Positions 9,082 to 17,724 of a stretch of 64,000 nucleotides of DNA are shown here, in pieces. The notes below the pieces were generated by a model. It was not told the DNA's origin and searched no databases. It saw nothing but the letters and a program-made list of their open reading frames with translations. The position numbers were made by a program, and so were the translations under genes. Source of the stretch: Ralstonia pickettii DTP0602 (GTDB taxonomy: Bacteria > Pseudomonadota > Gammaproteobacteria > Burkholderiales > Burkholderiaceae); contig CP006667.1 in assembly GCA_000471925.1 (NCBI GenBank), positions 4,435,146 through 4,499,145 on the forward strand, written 5' to 3'. How positions within the stretch are numbered: the stretch's first letter is position 1; each line of letters begins with the position of its first letter.

Positions 9082-9107
9082 CTGTAACTACCTGTAAAGC
9101 CCTGTAA
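9082..9107. promoter_or_regulatory. Three CTGTAA direct repeats at exact 10-bp spacing
   Basis: CTGTAA occurs at 9082, 9092 and 9102, about 60 bp upstream of the glycine-zipper gene. One helical turn between identical half-sites suggests an OmpR-type response regulator. The same motif at the same spacing occurs at 19827/19837 before the RND adaptor gene. Confidence 0.5.
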
Positions 9108-9170
9108 CCCTCTACAGAAACAGCCTCTGCGCTTACAAATGCGCGGCGAAAATACAACACTTAATAAAAA

Positions 9171-9196
9171 GACAGGCGACCATGTGATCGCCTGTC
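9171..9196 (-). terminator. Terminator of cstA-ybdD
   Basis: GACAGGCGA and TCGCCTGTC form a 9-bp stem; on the minus strand it is followed by TTTTTATT. Confidence 0.88.
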
Positions 9197-9248
9197 TGCT
9201 TTGTATGCGTCCGGCGCCGTTTCCAGCCGGACGCGATTCAGCGTGTGC

Positions 9249-9443
9249 TCAGCAGCACTTGCCCTGCCCGCCGCCGTAGCGTGCCTCCTGGCGCTCGCGG
9301 AAGAATTCCTCGTAGCTCATCGGCTCGCGGTCCGGGTGGGTGCTTTCCATGTGGGCCACATAGGTCTGGTAGTCAGGCAGCCCGACCATCAGCCGCAGCG
9401 ACTGCCCCAGGTAGCGCCCCATGGTTCCGAGTTGTTCCAGCAT
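9249..9443 (-). CDS. YbdD/YjiX-family small protein
   Basis: 64 aa, starting MLEQLGTMGRYLGQSLRLMV and ending GGGQGKCC. The motifs GLPDYQTYVAHM and PMSYEEFFRERQEARYG are those of the short YbdD/YjiX (DUF466) proteins that accompany CstA-type peptide/pyruvate transporters. It is directly downstream of cstA (14-bp gap), as in enterobacteria, and is thought to be an accessory subunit of the transporter. The start was chosen at the family start; a longer in-frame extension overlaps cstA and has no similarity. Confidence 0.88.
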   Translation of the reverse strand: MLEQLGTMGRYLGQSLRLMVGLPDYQTYVAHMESTHPDREPMSYEEFFRERQEARYGGGQGKCC

Positions 9444-9457
9444 GGCGGGCTCCCGGG

Positions 9458-11527
9458 TTACTGGGCCGAAGCGGCGCCCGGCAGGGGCTCGAACGGCGTT
9501 TCCTTGTCGGTCGGGCGGTTCACGGCGCGTGCCTGCATCGCAGTCTTGAAGCCGTAGAACACGATCGACAGCACCACCAGCATGAACAGCGCGCACAGGC
9601 CGGCATCCAGGTAGTCATTGAAGACGATGCGGTGCATCTGCTCCATCGACTTGGCCGGGGCCAGCACCTTGCCCTCGGCAATGGCGGCGCTGAACTTGGC
9701 GGCGTGGGTCAGGAAGCTGACCTTGGGATCGGCATGGAACAGCTTCTGCCAGCCGGCGGTCAGCGTGCAGATCAGCAACCAGATGGTCGGCAGCAAAGTG
9801 ACCCAGGCGTACTGGCCGCGCTTCATCTTGACCAGCACGCAGGTGCCCAGCACCAGCGCCACCGCGGCCAGCATCTGGTTGGAGATGCCGAACAACGGCC
9901 ACAGCGTGTTGATGCCACCCAGCGGATCGACCACGCCCTGGTACAGGAAGTAGCCCCAGGCCGCCACGCACAGCGCGGTGGCGGTCAGGTTGGCAACCAG
10001 CGAGTCGGTCTTGCGCATCGACGGGATAAAGCTGCCCAGCAGGTCCTGCAGCATGAAGCGGCCGGCGCGGGTGCCCGCGTCGACAGCGGTCAGGATGAAG
10101 AGCGCCTCGAACAGGATGGCAAAGTGGTACCAGAACGCCATCATGGCCTGGCCGCCCACCACCTGGTGCAGGATATGGGCGATGCCCACGGCCAGCGTCG
10201 GCGCGCCGCCGGCGCGCGAGATGATGGTGTTCTCGCCGACGTCCTTGGCGGTCTGCACCAGCACGTCCGGCGTGATCACGAAGCCCCAGGTCGACACGGC
10301 GTGTGCCACTGCTTCCGGCGTGGTGCCGATTACCGCGGCCGGGCTGTTCATGGCGAAGTACACGCCCGGCTCGATCACCGAGGCGGCCACCAGGGCCATG
10401 ATGGCGACGAAGGACTCGGCCAGCATCGCGCCGTAGCCGATAAAGCGCGCGTGCGATTCATTTTCCAGCAGCTTGGGCGTGGTGCCCGACGAGATCAGCG
10501 CATGGAAGCCCGACACCGCGCCACAGGCGATGGTGATGAACAGGAACGGGAACAGGTTGCCCGTCCACACCGGCCCGCCGCCCTTGGCGAACTGCGTGAA
10601 GGCCGGCATCTTCAGCTCCGGCGCGACGATCAGGATGCCCACGGCCAGCGCGATGATGGTGCCGATCTTCAGGAAGGTCGACAGGTAGTCGCGCGGCGCC
10701 AGCAGCAGCCACACCGGCAGCACGGCGGCGATAAATCCGTAGATGATCAGCATCCAGGTCAGTGCCTTGCCGTCGTAGGTGAACAGCGGCGCCAGCGTGG
10801 CGCTTTCATGCACGTACTGGCCGCCGATGATGGCCAGCATCAGCAGCACGAAGCCGATGACCGACACCTCGCCGATCCGGCCCGGGCGGATGTAGCGCGT
10901 GTAGATGCCCATGAACAGCGCAATCGGAATCGTCACCGCCACGGTGAAGGTGCCCCACGGCGAGTCGGCCAGCGCCTTCACCACGATCAGCGCCAGCACC
11001 GCCAGGATGATGATCATGATCATGAAGCAGCCGAACAGCGCGATCATGCCCGGCACCGTGCCCATCTCCGACTTGACCAGGTCGCCCAGCGAGCGGCCGT
11101 CGCGGCGCGTGGAGATAAACAGCACCATGAAATCCTGCACCGCGCCGGCGAACACCACGCCGGCCAGGATCCACAGCATGCCCGGCATATAGCCCATCTG
11201 CGCGGCCAGCACCGGGCCGACCAGCGGGCCGGCGCCTGCAATCGCCGCGAAGTGGTGGCCGAACAGCACCGCCTTGTTGGTCGGCACGTAGTCCAGGCCG
11301 TCGTTGTGGCGCCAGGCGGGCGTCATGCGTTTGGGATCGAGCTGCATCACCTTGTCGGCGATAAAGCGGCTGTAGTAGCGGTAGGCGATCAGGTAGATGC
11401 AGAGCGCGGCAACCACGATCCACAGCGCGCTGACGGCCTCGCCGCGCGCCAGCGCGACGGTGCCGAAGGCAAACGCGCCGAGCACGGCGACGGCCAGCCA
11501 CACCAGGTGTTCTCCGATGCGATTCAT
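9458..11527 (-). CDS. cstA: Carbon starvation protein A (CstA-family transporter)
   Basis: 689 aa and about 16-18 membrane segments. The family signature is clear: VPTNKAVLFGHHFAAIAGAG, GPVLAAQMGYMPGMLWIL and SSGTTPKLLENE. CstA/BtsT proteins take up pyruvate or peptides under nutrient limitation through the inner membrane. The start at ATG 11525-11527 (MNRIGEHLVWLAVAV) has a Shine-Dalgarno GAGGAGACCTTC context upstream. It forms an operon with ybdD and is divergent from a NarL-type sensor/regulator pair, a common control arrangement for this family. Confidence 0.95.
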   Translation of the reverse strand: MNRIGEHLVWLAVAVLGAFAFGTVALARGEAVSALWIVVAALCIYLIAYRYYSRFIADKVMQLDPKRMTPAWRHNDGLDYVPTNKAVLFGHHFAAIAGAGPLVGPVLAAQMGYMPGMLWILAGVVFAGAVQDFMVLFISTRRDGRSLGDLVKSEMGTVPGMIALFGCFMIMIIILAVLALIVVKALADSPWGTFTVAVTIPIALFMGIYTRYIRPGRIGEVSVIGFVLLMLAIIGGQYVHESATLAPLFTYDGKALTWMLIIYGFIAAVLPVWLLLAPRDYLSTFLKIGTIIALAVGILIVAPELKMPAFTQFAKGGGPVWTGNLFPFLFITIACGAVSGFHALISSGTTPKLLENESHARFIGYGAMLAESFVAIMALVAASVIEPGVYFAMNSPAAVIGTTPEAVAHAVSTWGFVITPDVLVQTAKDVGENTIISRAGGAPTLAVGIAHILHQVVGGQAMMAFWYHFAILFEALFILTAVDAGTRAGRFMLQDLLGSFIPSMRKTDSLVANLTATALCVAAWGYFLYQGVVDPLGGINTLWPLFGISNQMLAAVALVLGTCVLVKMKRGQYAWVTLLPTIWLLICTLTAGWQKLFHADPKVSFLTHAAKFSAAIAEGKVLAPAKSMEQMHRIVFNDYLDAGLCALFMLVVLSIVFYGFKTAMQARAVNRPTDKETPFEPLPGAASAQ

Positions 11528-11917
11528 AGTGAAGGTCTCCTCAGACCGGGATGTCTTGGATAGCCTGCGGTGGCGAAGGACGGGAACGGCGAACAGCGGT
11601 GGCATGCGCCCCGAAGGCGGGCAGCTTGCGGTGAATCCGGCGGTGAGGGCGTCTCCTGGGATCTGCTGCTGCACGCCCGGTTTGTCGTCGTTTCCGGATC
11701 TCGTCTTGCAGGCAGGCGATGCACCGTCCAGGGGTGTCCGGTGCACCAGCTGCGTCGACTCGCGCGCCCTGCTGGGGCGGTGGCGTGTCCGGCGTGTAGT
11801 ATTGACACCCGCCAAACCCCGCACAAGCGCGTAACTACGCAGCACATCTGCGTAGTACTACGCAAATCGACGGTGGCATGCCGCCTGCGCGGCGTCGGTG
11901 TTTACCCCCGGTCCCAG
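11528..11917. other. Divergent control region of cstA and the sensor-kinase gene
   Basis: 390 bp without a supported gene. It contains a TTGACA at 11800 and the inverted/tandem ACTACGCA elements at 11834-11864, which lie 54 bp from the kinase start and about 310 bp from cstA. No confident -10 box was identified. Confidence 0.7.
11834..11864. promoter_or_regulatory. Palindromic operator with three ACTACGCA half-sites
   Basis: ACTACGCAG (11834-11842) and CTGCGTAGT (11848-11856) form a perfect 9-bp inverted repeat, and TGCGTAGTACTACGCA (11849-11864) is a perfect 16-bp palindrome using the middle half-site again. Its place between cstA and the two-component genes makes the LuxR-type regulator encoded at 13333 the likely binder. 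Confidence 0.7.
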
Positions 11918-13336
11918 ATGAAACTCCGCCAGAAGATCCTGTTGCTAGCCGTGGCGCCGCTGGCGGTGGCCATGCTCGGCATCGCCATAGCCGTGCGCTA
12001 CCAGGCCACCCAGCTAGCCCGGCATGAACGCGCGCTGGTCGAAGCCGCCTACCTGCAGAGCAAGGAAATGGAGCTGCGCCACTACGTGGAACTGGCGCAG
12101 AGCGCGATCGCGCCGATGGTGCGCTCCGGCCGCAACGACGCCGATACCCGGCGCGCGGCGATGGAGGCACTGGCGCGGCTCGACTACGGCCCCGACGGCT
12201 ACTTCTTCCTGTACGACCTGCAGGGCCGCAACCTGATGCATCCGCGCCAGCCCGAACTGGTCGGCCAGGACCTGTGGACCATGCGTGACCCCCAGGGCGC
12301 GCTGACCATCCAGCAGCTGATCGCCGCGGCAAAAAGTGGCGGCGGCGCGGTCCGCTACCTGTGGAGAAAGCCCTCGTCGCAGCAACTCGCGCCCAAGCTC
12401 GGCTACGTGGTCGCGGTGCCTGAGTGGGGCTGGATGCTCGGCACCGGCATCTACCTGGATGACGTGGAGCGCACGCTGCGCCAGCTTGACGCCCGCGCCG
12501 AGACCGATATCCGCGAAACCATGGCCTGGATCGGCGTGATCGCCGCGATCAGCATCCTGCTGGTCGCCGCCAGCGGCCTGGCGCTGAACGTCAGCGAACA
12601 CCGCGAGGCCGATGCCAAGCTGCGCCAGCTGGCGCAGCGCGTGGTGCAGTCGCAGGAAGAGGAACGCGCGCGGCTGTCGCGCGAGCTGCACGACGGCATC
12701 AGCCAGCTGCTGGTGTCGGTCAAGCTGGTGCTGGAGACCGCCACCAACCGCCTGCGCCTGGCGCCCACTGAAGGCGCGGCGGTGGCGCCGGTGCTGGGCA
12801 TGGCGCTGAACCGGCTCGACACCGTGTTCAACGAAGTGCGGCGCGTGGCGCGCAACCTGCGCCCCGCCCTGCTCGACGACCTGGGCCTCTACGCCGCGCT
12901 CCAGCACCTGGCGCGCGAGATGCAGGGCGGCAGCCGGCTCGAGATCGCGGTGACGCAATCCGGTACGCCGCGCGAACTGGCGGATGAACAGGCCACGGCA
13001 CTGTTCCGCATCGCGCAAGAAGCGCTGACCAATGTGGAGCGCCACGCCCGTGCGCGGCGCGTGAGCGTGTTGCTGGCGTTCGATGCCGACGCCACGCGCC
13101 TGACCGTGCGCGACGATGGCAGCGGCTTCGATGTGGCGCGCATGCAGCTCGACCCGCAGCGCGGCATCGGCCTGCGCAACCTGCGGGAGCGTATCGCCGC
13201 GCTGGGCGGGCAGTTCGGCATCGTTTCCGGCGTCGGCGGCACCGAGCTGGTCGCTTCGCTGCCGCTGGCGAAGCCTGCAGCAAAACCCACTGCAATTTCG
13301 CACGATCCCGTTTCCGCAGGACCCTCGCAGTCATGA
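11918..13336 (+). CDS. NarL-type sensor histidine kinase with extracytoplasmic Cache domain
   Basis: 472 aa. The first membrane segment is near residues 8-28, a Cache-like sensor domain spans about 30-200 (DYGPDGYFFLYDLQGRNLMH; GYVVAVPEWGWMLGTGIYLD), and a second membrane segment lies near 206-226. The HisKA_3 dimerisation helix has phospho-acceptor His258 in RLSRELHDGISQ; the ATPase has RIAQEALTNVERHA and DDGSGF. Cache domains commonly sense small organic acids, which fits control of the divergent cstA. The stop overlaps the start of the response regulator (ATGA), indicating translational coupling. Confidence 0.92.
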   Translation: MKLRQKILLLAVAPLAVAMLGIAIAVRYQATQLARHERALVEAAYLQSKEMELRHYVELAQSAIAPMVRSGRNDADTRRAAMEALARLDYGPDGYFFLYDLQGRNLMHPRQPELVGQDLWTMRDPQGALTIQQLIAAAKSGGGAVRYLWRKPSSQQLAPKLGYVVAVPEWGWMLGTGIYLDDVERTLRQLDARAETDIRETMAWIGVIAAISILLVAASGLALNVSEHREADAKLRQLAQRVVQSQEEERARLSRELHDGISQLLVSVKLVLETATNRLRLAPTEGAAVAPVLGMALNRLDTVFNEVRRVARNLRPALLDDLGLYAALQHLAREMQGGSRLEIAVTQSGTPRELADEQATALFRIAQEALTNVERHARARRVSVLLAFDADATRLTVRDDGSGFDVARMQLDPQRGIGLRNLRERIAALGGQFGIVSGVGGTELVASLPLAKPAAKPTAISHDPVSAGPSQS

Positions 13337-14013
13337 CCCAGTTTCCAGACTTCGCCCCCGGCAGCGCCGACGCACCCGCCCGCGTGCTGCTGATCGACGA
13401 CCACGCGCTGGTGCGCGACGGCATGCGCATGCACCTGGCGCTGCAGCCGAGGCTGCGCGTGGTAGGCGAGGCCGACGACGGCGAAGCCGCGCTGGCGTGG
13501 CTGGACCGTGCCGCTGAAGCCGAGCTGCCGGACCTCGTCATCACCGATATCGGCATGCGCGGCATGGGCGGCATCGCGCTGGCGGCGGCGTTGCACGACC
13601 GCTATCCGGAACTGGCGGTGCTGATCGTGTCGATGCACGACAACCTGGAATACGTGCGCCAGGCGGTGCGCGCCGGCGCGCGCGGCTATGTGCTCAAGGA
13701 CGCGCCGGCTGACGAGCTGATGGCGGCGATCCAGTCGGTGCTGGCCGGGCGTGTGTTCTACAGCGCGCGCATCGCGCGCGGCATGGCCGAGCAAAGCCCT
13801 GGCCCGCTCGACGCGCTGACCCGGCGCGAGCGCGACATCCTTGGCTGCATCGGGCGTGGCATGGCCAACAAGGAGATTGCGGTGCAGCTCGGCGTGTCGG
13901 TGCGCACGGTGGAAACGCACCGGCTCAACCTGAAGCGCAAGTTGGGGATCGAGGGGCGGGCGGGGTTGGTGAAGTATGCGGTGGAGACGTTGGGGGATAG
14001 CGAGGCGGGATAA
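13333..14013 (+). CDS. LuxR/NarL-family response regulator
   Basis: 226 aa. The receiver domain has phospho-acceptor Asp72 (VITDIGMRG) and the conserved Lys in YVLKDAPAD. The C-terminal HTH runs from about residue 160 (LTRRERDILGCIGRGMANKE; VRTVETHRLNLKRKLG). It is translated with the upstream kinase through a 4-bp overlap. The ACTACGCA palindrome upstream of the operon is its probable target, giving autoregulation and control of cstA (inference). Confidence 0.93.
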   Translation: MTQFPDFAPGSADAPARVLLIDDHALVRDGMRMHLALQPRLRVVGEADDGEAALAWLDRAAEAELPDLVITDIGMRGMGGIALAAALHDRYPELAVLIVSMHDNLEYVRQAVRAGARGYVLKDAPADELMAAIQSVLAGRVFYSARIARGMAEQSPGPLDALTRRERDILGCIGRGMANKEIAVQLGVSVRTVETHRLNLKRKLGIEGRAGLVKYAVETLGDSEAG

Positions 14014-14015
14014 AA

Positions 14016-14043
14016 AACGCCCGCCTCCGGAGAGACGGGCGTT
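14016..14043. terminator. Terminator between the response-regulator gene and pckG
   Basis: AACGCCCG and CGGGCGTT form the stem. On the minus strand it is followed by TTTTTTA, so it mainly terminates pckG; on the plus strand the T-run is weak. Confidence 0.8.
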
Positions 14044-14101
14044 GGTTTGCCGACCAAACCTGGCACAGCGTGCCAGCTTTGTCAGCACGGCTGCGAGAGC
14101 A

Positions 14102-15958
14102 TCAGCCCTCCAGCCGCTTGCCCAGCGCAACCCGCGTTTCCGCCAGCGCCTGCGGCAGGTTGTGCTTCAGCTGCGTAAACAGCTCGTCATGCAGCGCCAG
14201 CTCCTTCTGCCACGCGTCACGGTCGATCGAGGTCACCTGCTCGAACTGCGCCGGCGAGAACTCAACGCCGTTCCAGTTCAGGTCCTCGTAGCGCGGCGTC
14301 GTGCCGAACATGTGCTCGGCGCCCTGCCCCTTGCCTTCCACGCGGTCGATCATCCACGACAGCACGCGCATGTTCTCGCCAAAGCCCGGCCACACGAAGT
14401 TGCCCTCGGCATCCTTGCGGAACCAGTTGACGCAGTAGATCTTCGGCAGCTTGGCCCCCGACGCTTCCAGCTTCTTGCCCAGTTCCAGCCAGTGGCCGAA
14501 GTAATCGCTCATGTTGTAGCCGCAGAACGGCAGCATGGCGAACGGGTCGCGGCGCACCACGCCTTGCTGGCCGGCGGCCGCGGCGGTGGTTTCCGAACCC
14601 ATGGTGGCGGCCATGTAGACGCCTTCGGTCCAGTTGCGCGCCTCGGTCACCAGCGGCACGGTGGTCGAGCGGCGGCCGCCGAAGATAAACGCATCAATGG
14701 GTACGCCGGCCGGGTTGTCCCAGTTATCGTCGATCGACGGGCACTGCGCGGCCGGCGCGGTGAAGCGGGCGTTCGGGTGCGCGGCCTTGGCCCCGGTGGC
14801 CTTGGCGATTTCCGGGGTCCAGTCCTTGCCCTGCCAGTCGGCCAGGTGCGCCGGCGCTTCCTTGGTCATGCCCTCCCACCACACGTCGCCGTCGTCGGTC
14901 AGCGCCACGTTGGTGAAGATGACGTTTTCCTTCAGCGTCGCCATCGCGTTGAAGTTGGTCTTCTCGCTGGTGCCCGGGGCCACGCCGAAGTAGCCGGCTT
15001 CCGGGTTGATCGCGTACAGGCGGCCGTCCTTGCCCGGCTTGATCCAGGCGATGTCGTCGCCGATGGTGGTGACCTTCCAGCCCTCGAAGGCCTTGGGCGG
15101 GATCAGCATGGCGAAATTGGTCTTGCCGCAGGCCGAAGGGAATGCGGCGGCAACGTGGTACTTCTTGCCCTCGGGCGAGGTCACGCCCAGGATCAGCATG
15201 TGCTCGGCGAGCCAGCCTTCATCGCGGCCCATGGTCGAGGCGATCCGCAGCGCGAAGCACTTCTTGCCCAGCAGCGCATTGCCGCCGTAGCCCGAGCCGA
15301 ACGACCAGATTTCGCGCGTTTCCGGGAAATGGACGATGTACTTGGTCGGGTTGCACGGCCACGCCACGTCCTTCTCGCCGGCGGCGAGCGGCTTGCCCAC
15401 GGTGTGCACGCACGGCACGAACTCGCCGTTGCTGCCCAGCACTTCATACACAGCCTTGCCCATGCGCGTCATGATGCGCATGTTCACCGCCACGTACGGC
15501 GAATCCGACAGTTCCACGCCGATATGGGCGATCGGCGAGCCCAGCGGGCCCATCGAGAACGGCACCACATACAGCGTGCGGCCGCGCATGGAACCCTCGA
15601 ACAGGCCGTTCAGCGTCTGGCGCATCTCGGCGGGAGCGGTCCAGTTGTTGGTCGGGCCGGCGTCTTCCTGCTTTTCGGAGCAGATGAAGGTACGGTCTTC
15701 CACGCGGGCCACGTCGGAGGGGTCCGACAGGGCCAGGAAAGAGTTCTTGCGCTTGGCCGGGTTCAGGCGCTTCATGGTGCCGGCGGATACCATCTGCTCG
15801 CACAGGCGGTCGTATTCTTCCTGCGACCCGTCACACCAGTAGATATTGTCGGGTTTGGTCAGGGCGGCAATTTCCGCGACCCAGGACACCAGCTTCGGGT
15901 GCTTGACCCAGGCCGGTGCATTGACTGGCGCCGTGCCTTGCATCGTGGGGTGGTTCAT
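14102..15958 (-). CDS. pckG: Phosphoenolpyruvate carboxykinase (GTP)
   Basis: Converts oxaloacetate and GTP to PEP, the entry step to gluconeogenesis from organic acids. 618 aa, the usual length of the GTP-dependent class. Characteristic segments are [16 protein letters not shown] (kinase P-loop), [13 protein letters not shown] and [14 protein letters not shown]. The start [17 protein letters not shown] is at 15956-15958; the 17-residue upstream extension is rejected as untypical. It is monocistronic, with a 500-bp upstream region. It fits the organic-acid uptake systems elsewhere in the window. Confidence 0.97.
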   Translation of the reverse strand: MNHPTMQGTAPVNAPAWVKHPKLVSWVAEIAALTKPDNIYWCDGSQEEYDRLCEQMVSAGTMKRLNPAKRKNSFLALSDPSDVARVEDRTFICSEKQEDAGPTNNWTAPAEMRQTLNGLFEGSMRGRTLYVVPFSMGPLGSPIAHIGVELSDSPYVAVNMRIMTRMGKAVYEVLGSNGEFVPCVHTVGKPLAAGEKDVAWPCNPTKYIVHFPETREIWSFGSGYGGNALLGKKCFALRIASTMGRDEGWLAEHMLILGVTSPEGKKYHVAAAFPSACGKTNFAMLIPPKAFEGWKVTTIGDDIAWIKPGKDGRLYAINPEAGYFGVAPGTSEKTNFNAMATLKENVIFTNVALTDDGDVWWEGMTKEAPAHLADWQGKDWTPEIAKATGAKAAHPNARFTAPAAQCPSIDDNWDNPAGVPIDAFIFGGRRSTTVPLVTEARNWTEGVYMAATMGSETTAAAAGQQGVVRRDPFAMLPFCGYNMSDYFGHWLELGKKLEASGAKLPKIYCVNWFRKDAEGNFVWPGFGENMRVLSWMIDRVEGKGQGAEHMFGTTPRYEDLNWNGVEFSPAQFEQVTSIDRDAWQKELALHDELFTQLKHNLPQALAETRVALGKRLEG

Positions 15959-16467
15959 ACTGCAACTCCGGTTCGTAAAGGGAAGTAAGGGAATGGGGAA
16001 ACCTTGCAAAGCCTTGGCCGGCGGGAGGCAAATCCGAGATCGTCACAGGATGTGGGTAACATCAGGCCGTGATATCCGAATCGTCACATCCCGTTACAAC
16101 TCCGCGGCGACCCGGGTTGTGCAAAGGTCGCGGCGGTCCCTGCGGCTGCGCTAAAGTTGCGCTTCGCCCGCGCAGGGGTGGCTGCGCGCGCCGGGTGGGC
16201 TTTGTCCGGATGGGGCAGCGTGACGGGAGCTGGGCTCGACCGACAATCCGCGGCGACACCGGAGCAGGCAAGGATACCACTGGCGCACCCCCCTGTTTTT
16301 TGCTGCGCAGCAATTGCCGCGGCCGGCTGGCGCGGCATCCCCGTCGCTCGGCGGGTATCGTTGCGTAGCGCCGGCGAGGGGTATTCAACAATACTGTTGA
16401 CCGGCGCGCGGCTCCGTTGCCGCGCGCACCAACCGGCACTAAGGCCGGTAGACAACCAGAGTTGCCG
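15959..16467. other. Intergenic region between divergent pckG and 2-hydroxyacid dehydrogenase genes
   Basis: 509 bp with no coding region that has family character. A small inverted repeat, TCAACA-ATAC-TGTTGA at 16385-16400, lies 68 bp before the dehydrogenase start and could be an operator of a dimeric regulator. Nothing else stands out. Confidence 0.5.
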
Positions 16468-17493
16468 ATGAAGATTGCCGTACTCGACGATTATCAGGAC
16501 GCCGTGCGCAAGCTGCCGTGCTTCAGCTTGTTGGAGGGGCACGACGTCAAGGTGTTCAACAACACCGTCAAGGGCGTGGGCCAGCTGGCCGCGCGCCTGT
16601 CCGACGTGGAAGCCGTGGTGCTGATCCGCGAACGCACCCGCATCACCCGTCAACTGCTGGAAAAACTGCCCAAGCTGAAGCTGATCAGCCAGACCGGCAA
16701 GGTCGGCGCGGGCCCGGGCAGCCATATCGACCTGGATGCGGCCACCGACCGCGGCGTCGCGGTGCTGGAAGGCGTGGGCTCGCCGGTGGCCCCGGCCGAG
16801 CTGACCTGGGCGCTGATCATGGCGGCGCAGCGGCGCATCCCGCAGTATGTGGCGAGCCTCAAGCACGGCGCCTGGCAGCAGTCGGGCCTGAAATCGACGA
16901 CGATGCCGCCCAACTTCGGCCTCGGCCAGGTGCTGCGCGGCCAGACGCTGGGGATCTGGGGCTACGGCAAGATCGGCCGGCTGCTGGCCGGCTATGGCCG
17001 TGCCTTCGGCATGAAGGTGCTGGTCTGGGGCCGCGAGGCTTCGCAGGAAGCCGCCCGCGCCGATGGCCTGGACGTGGCCGGGTCGAAGGAGCAGTTCTTT
17101 GCCGACAGCGACGTTTTGTCGCTGCACCTGCGCCTGAACGACGACACCCGCGGCATCGTCAAGCTGACCGACCTGACGCGGATGAAGCCCACCGCGCTCT
17201 TCGTCAACACCAGCCGCGCGGAGCTGCTGGAAGAGAACGCGCTGGTTACCGCGCTGAACCGGGGCCGGCCCGGCATGGCAGCGGTCGACGTGTTCGAGTC
17301 CGAGCCGATCCTGCAGGGCCACGCGCTGCTGCGCATGGAAAACTGTATCTGCACGCCGCACCTGGGCTATGTGGAGCGTGACAGCTATGAGCTGTACTTC
17401 CGCACGGCGTTCCAGAACATCCTGGATGTGCTGGGCGGCAAGCACGACTGCATCGTCAATCCCAAGGCGCTGACGCCGGCACTGTCGCGCTGA
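16468..17493 (+). CDS. D-isomer-specific 2-hydroxyacid dehydrogenase
   Basis: 341 aa NAD(P)-dependent oxidoreductase of the phosphoglycerate dehydrogenase fold. The nucleotide-binding segment is GQTLGIWGYGKIGRLLAGYG. The catalytic triad is visible as Arg250 (NTSRAELL), Glu279 (VFESEP) and His298 (TPHLGY). The start MKIAVLDDYQDAVRKLPCF is preferred over one 17 residues upstream. The exact substrate is not predictable; homologues in Burkholderiales are single genes like this one. A strong terminator follows. Confidence 0.92.
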   Translation: MKIAVLDDYQDAVRKLPCFSLLEGHDVKVFNNTVKGVGQLAARLSDVEAVVLIRERTRITRQLLEKLPKLKLISQTGKVGAGPGSHIDLDAATDRGVAVLEGVGSPVAPAELTWALIMAAQRRIPQYVASLKHGAWQQSGLKSTTMPPNFGLGQVLRGQTLGIWGYGKIGRLLAGYGRAFGMKVLVWGREASQEAARADGLDVAGSKEQFFADSDVLSLHLRLNDDTRGIVKLTDLTRMKPTALFVNTSRAELLEENALVTALNRGRPGMAAVDVFESEPILQGHALLRMENCICTPHLGYVERDSYELYFRTAFQNILDVLGGKHDCIVNPKALTPALSR

Positions 17494-17543
17494 GTTGTTG
17501 CGGCCGGATTGCCGCGAGGTAACCTCGCGATGAGGCCCTGTTT

Positions 17544-17577
17544 CGCCCCTGTTCCGCGATGCGGGACAGGGGCGTTT
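17544..17577 (+). terminator. Terminator after the 2-hydroxyacid dehydrogenase gene
   Basis: CGCCCCTGTTCCGC pairs with GCGGGACAGGGGCG (14 bp, one G-U) around GAT and is followed by TTTC. Confidence 0.8.
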
Positions 17578-17724
17578 CACATCTGGGTAGCCATTTCCGG
17601 GGAAAAACGCGAACGCCGCGAAACCGCTACACTCGGGACTTCCCTCACCGCCCGGCCGCCCTGGCCCGCGGCAGCCCAGACAACAACAAGGCGCCTGCGC
17701 GCTGAACACCTCCCCAAGGCCGGC

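Noticed and set aside
12014..13303. Long open frame on the minus strand opposite the sensor-kinase gene
   Set aside because: High-GC shadow of the real kinase gene; its Arg/His/Gln-rich translation has no family features. Similar long antisense frames opposite topB, cstA, both RND pumps and tctA were rejected for the same reason.
16062..16439. Open frames in the pckG upstream region
   Set aside because: No start context, no family features, and Arg/Pro/Ala-rich shadow composition.
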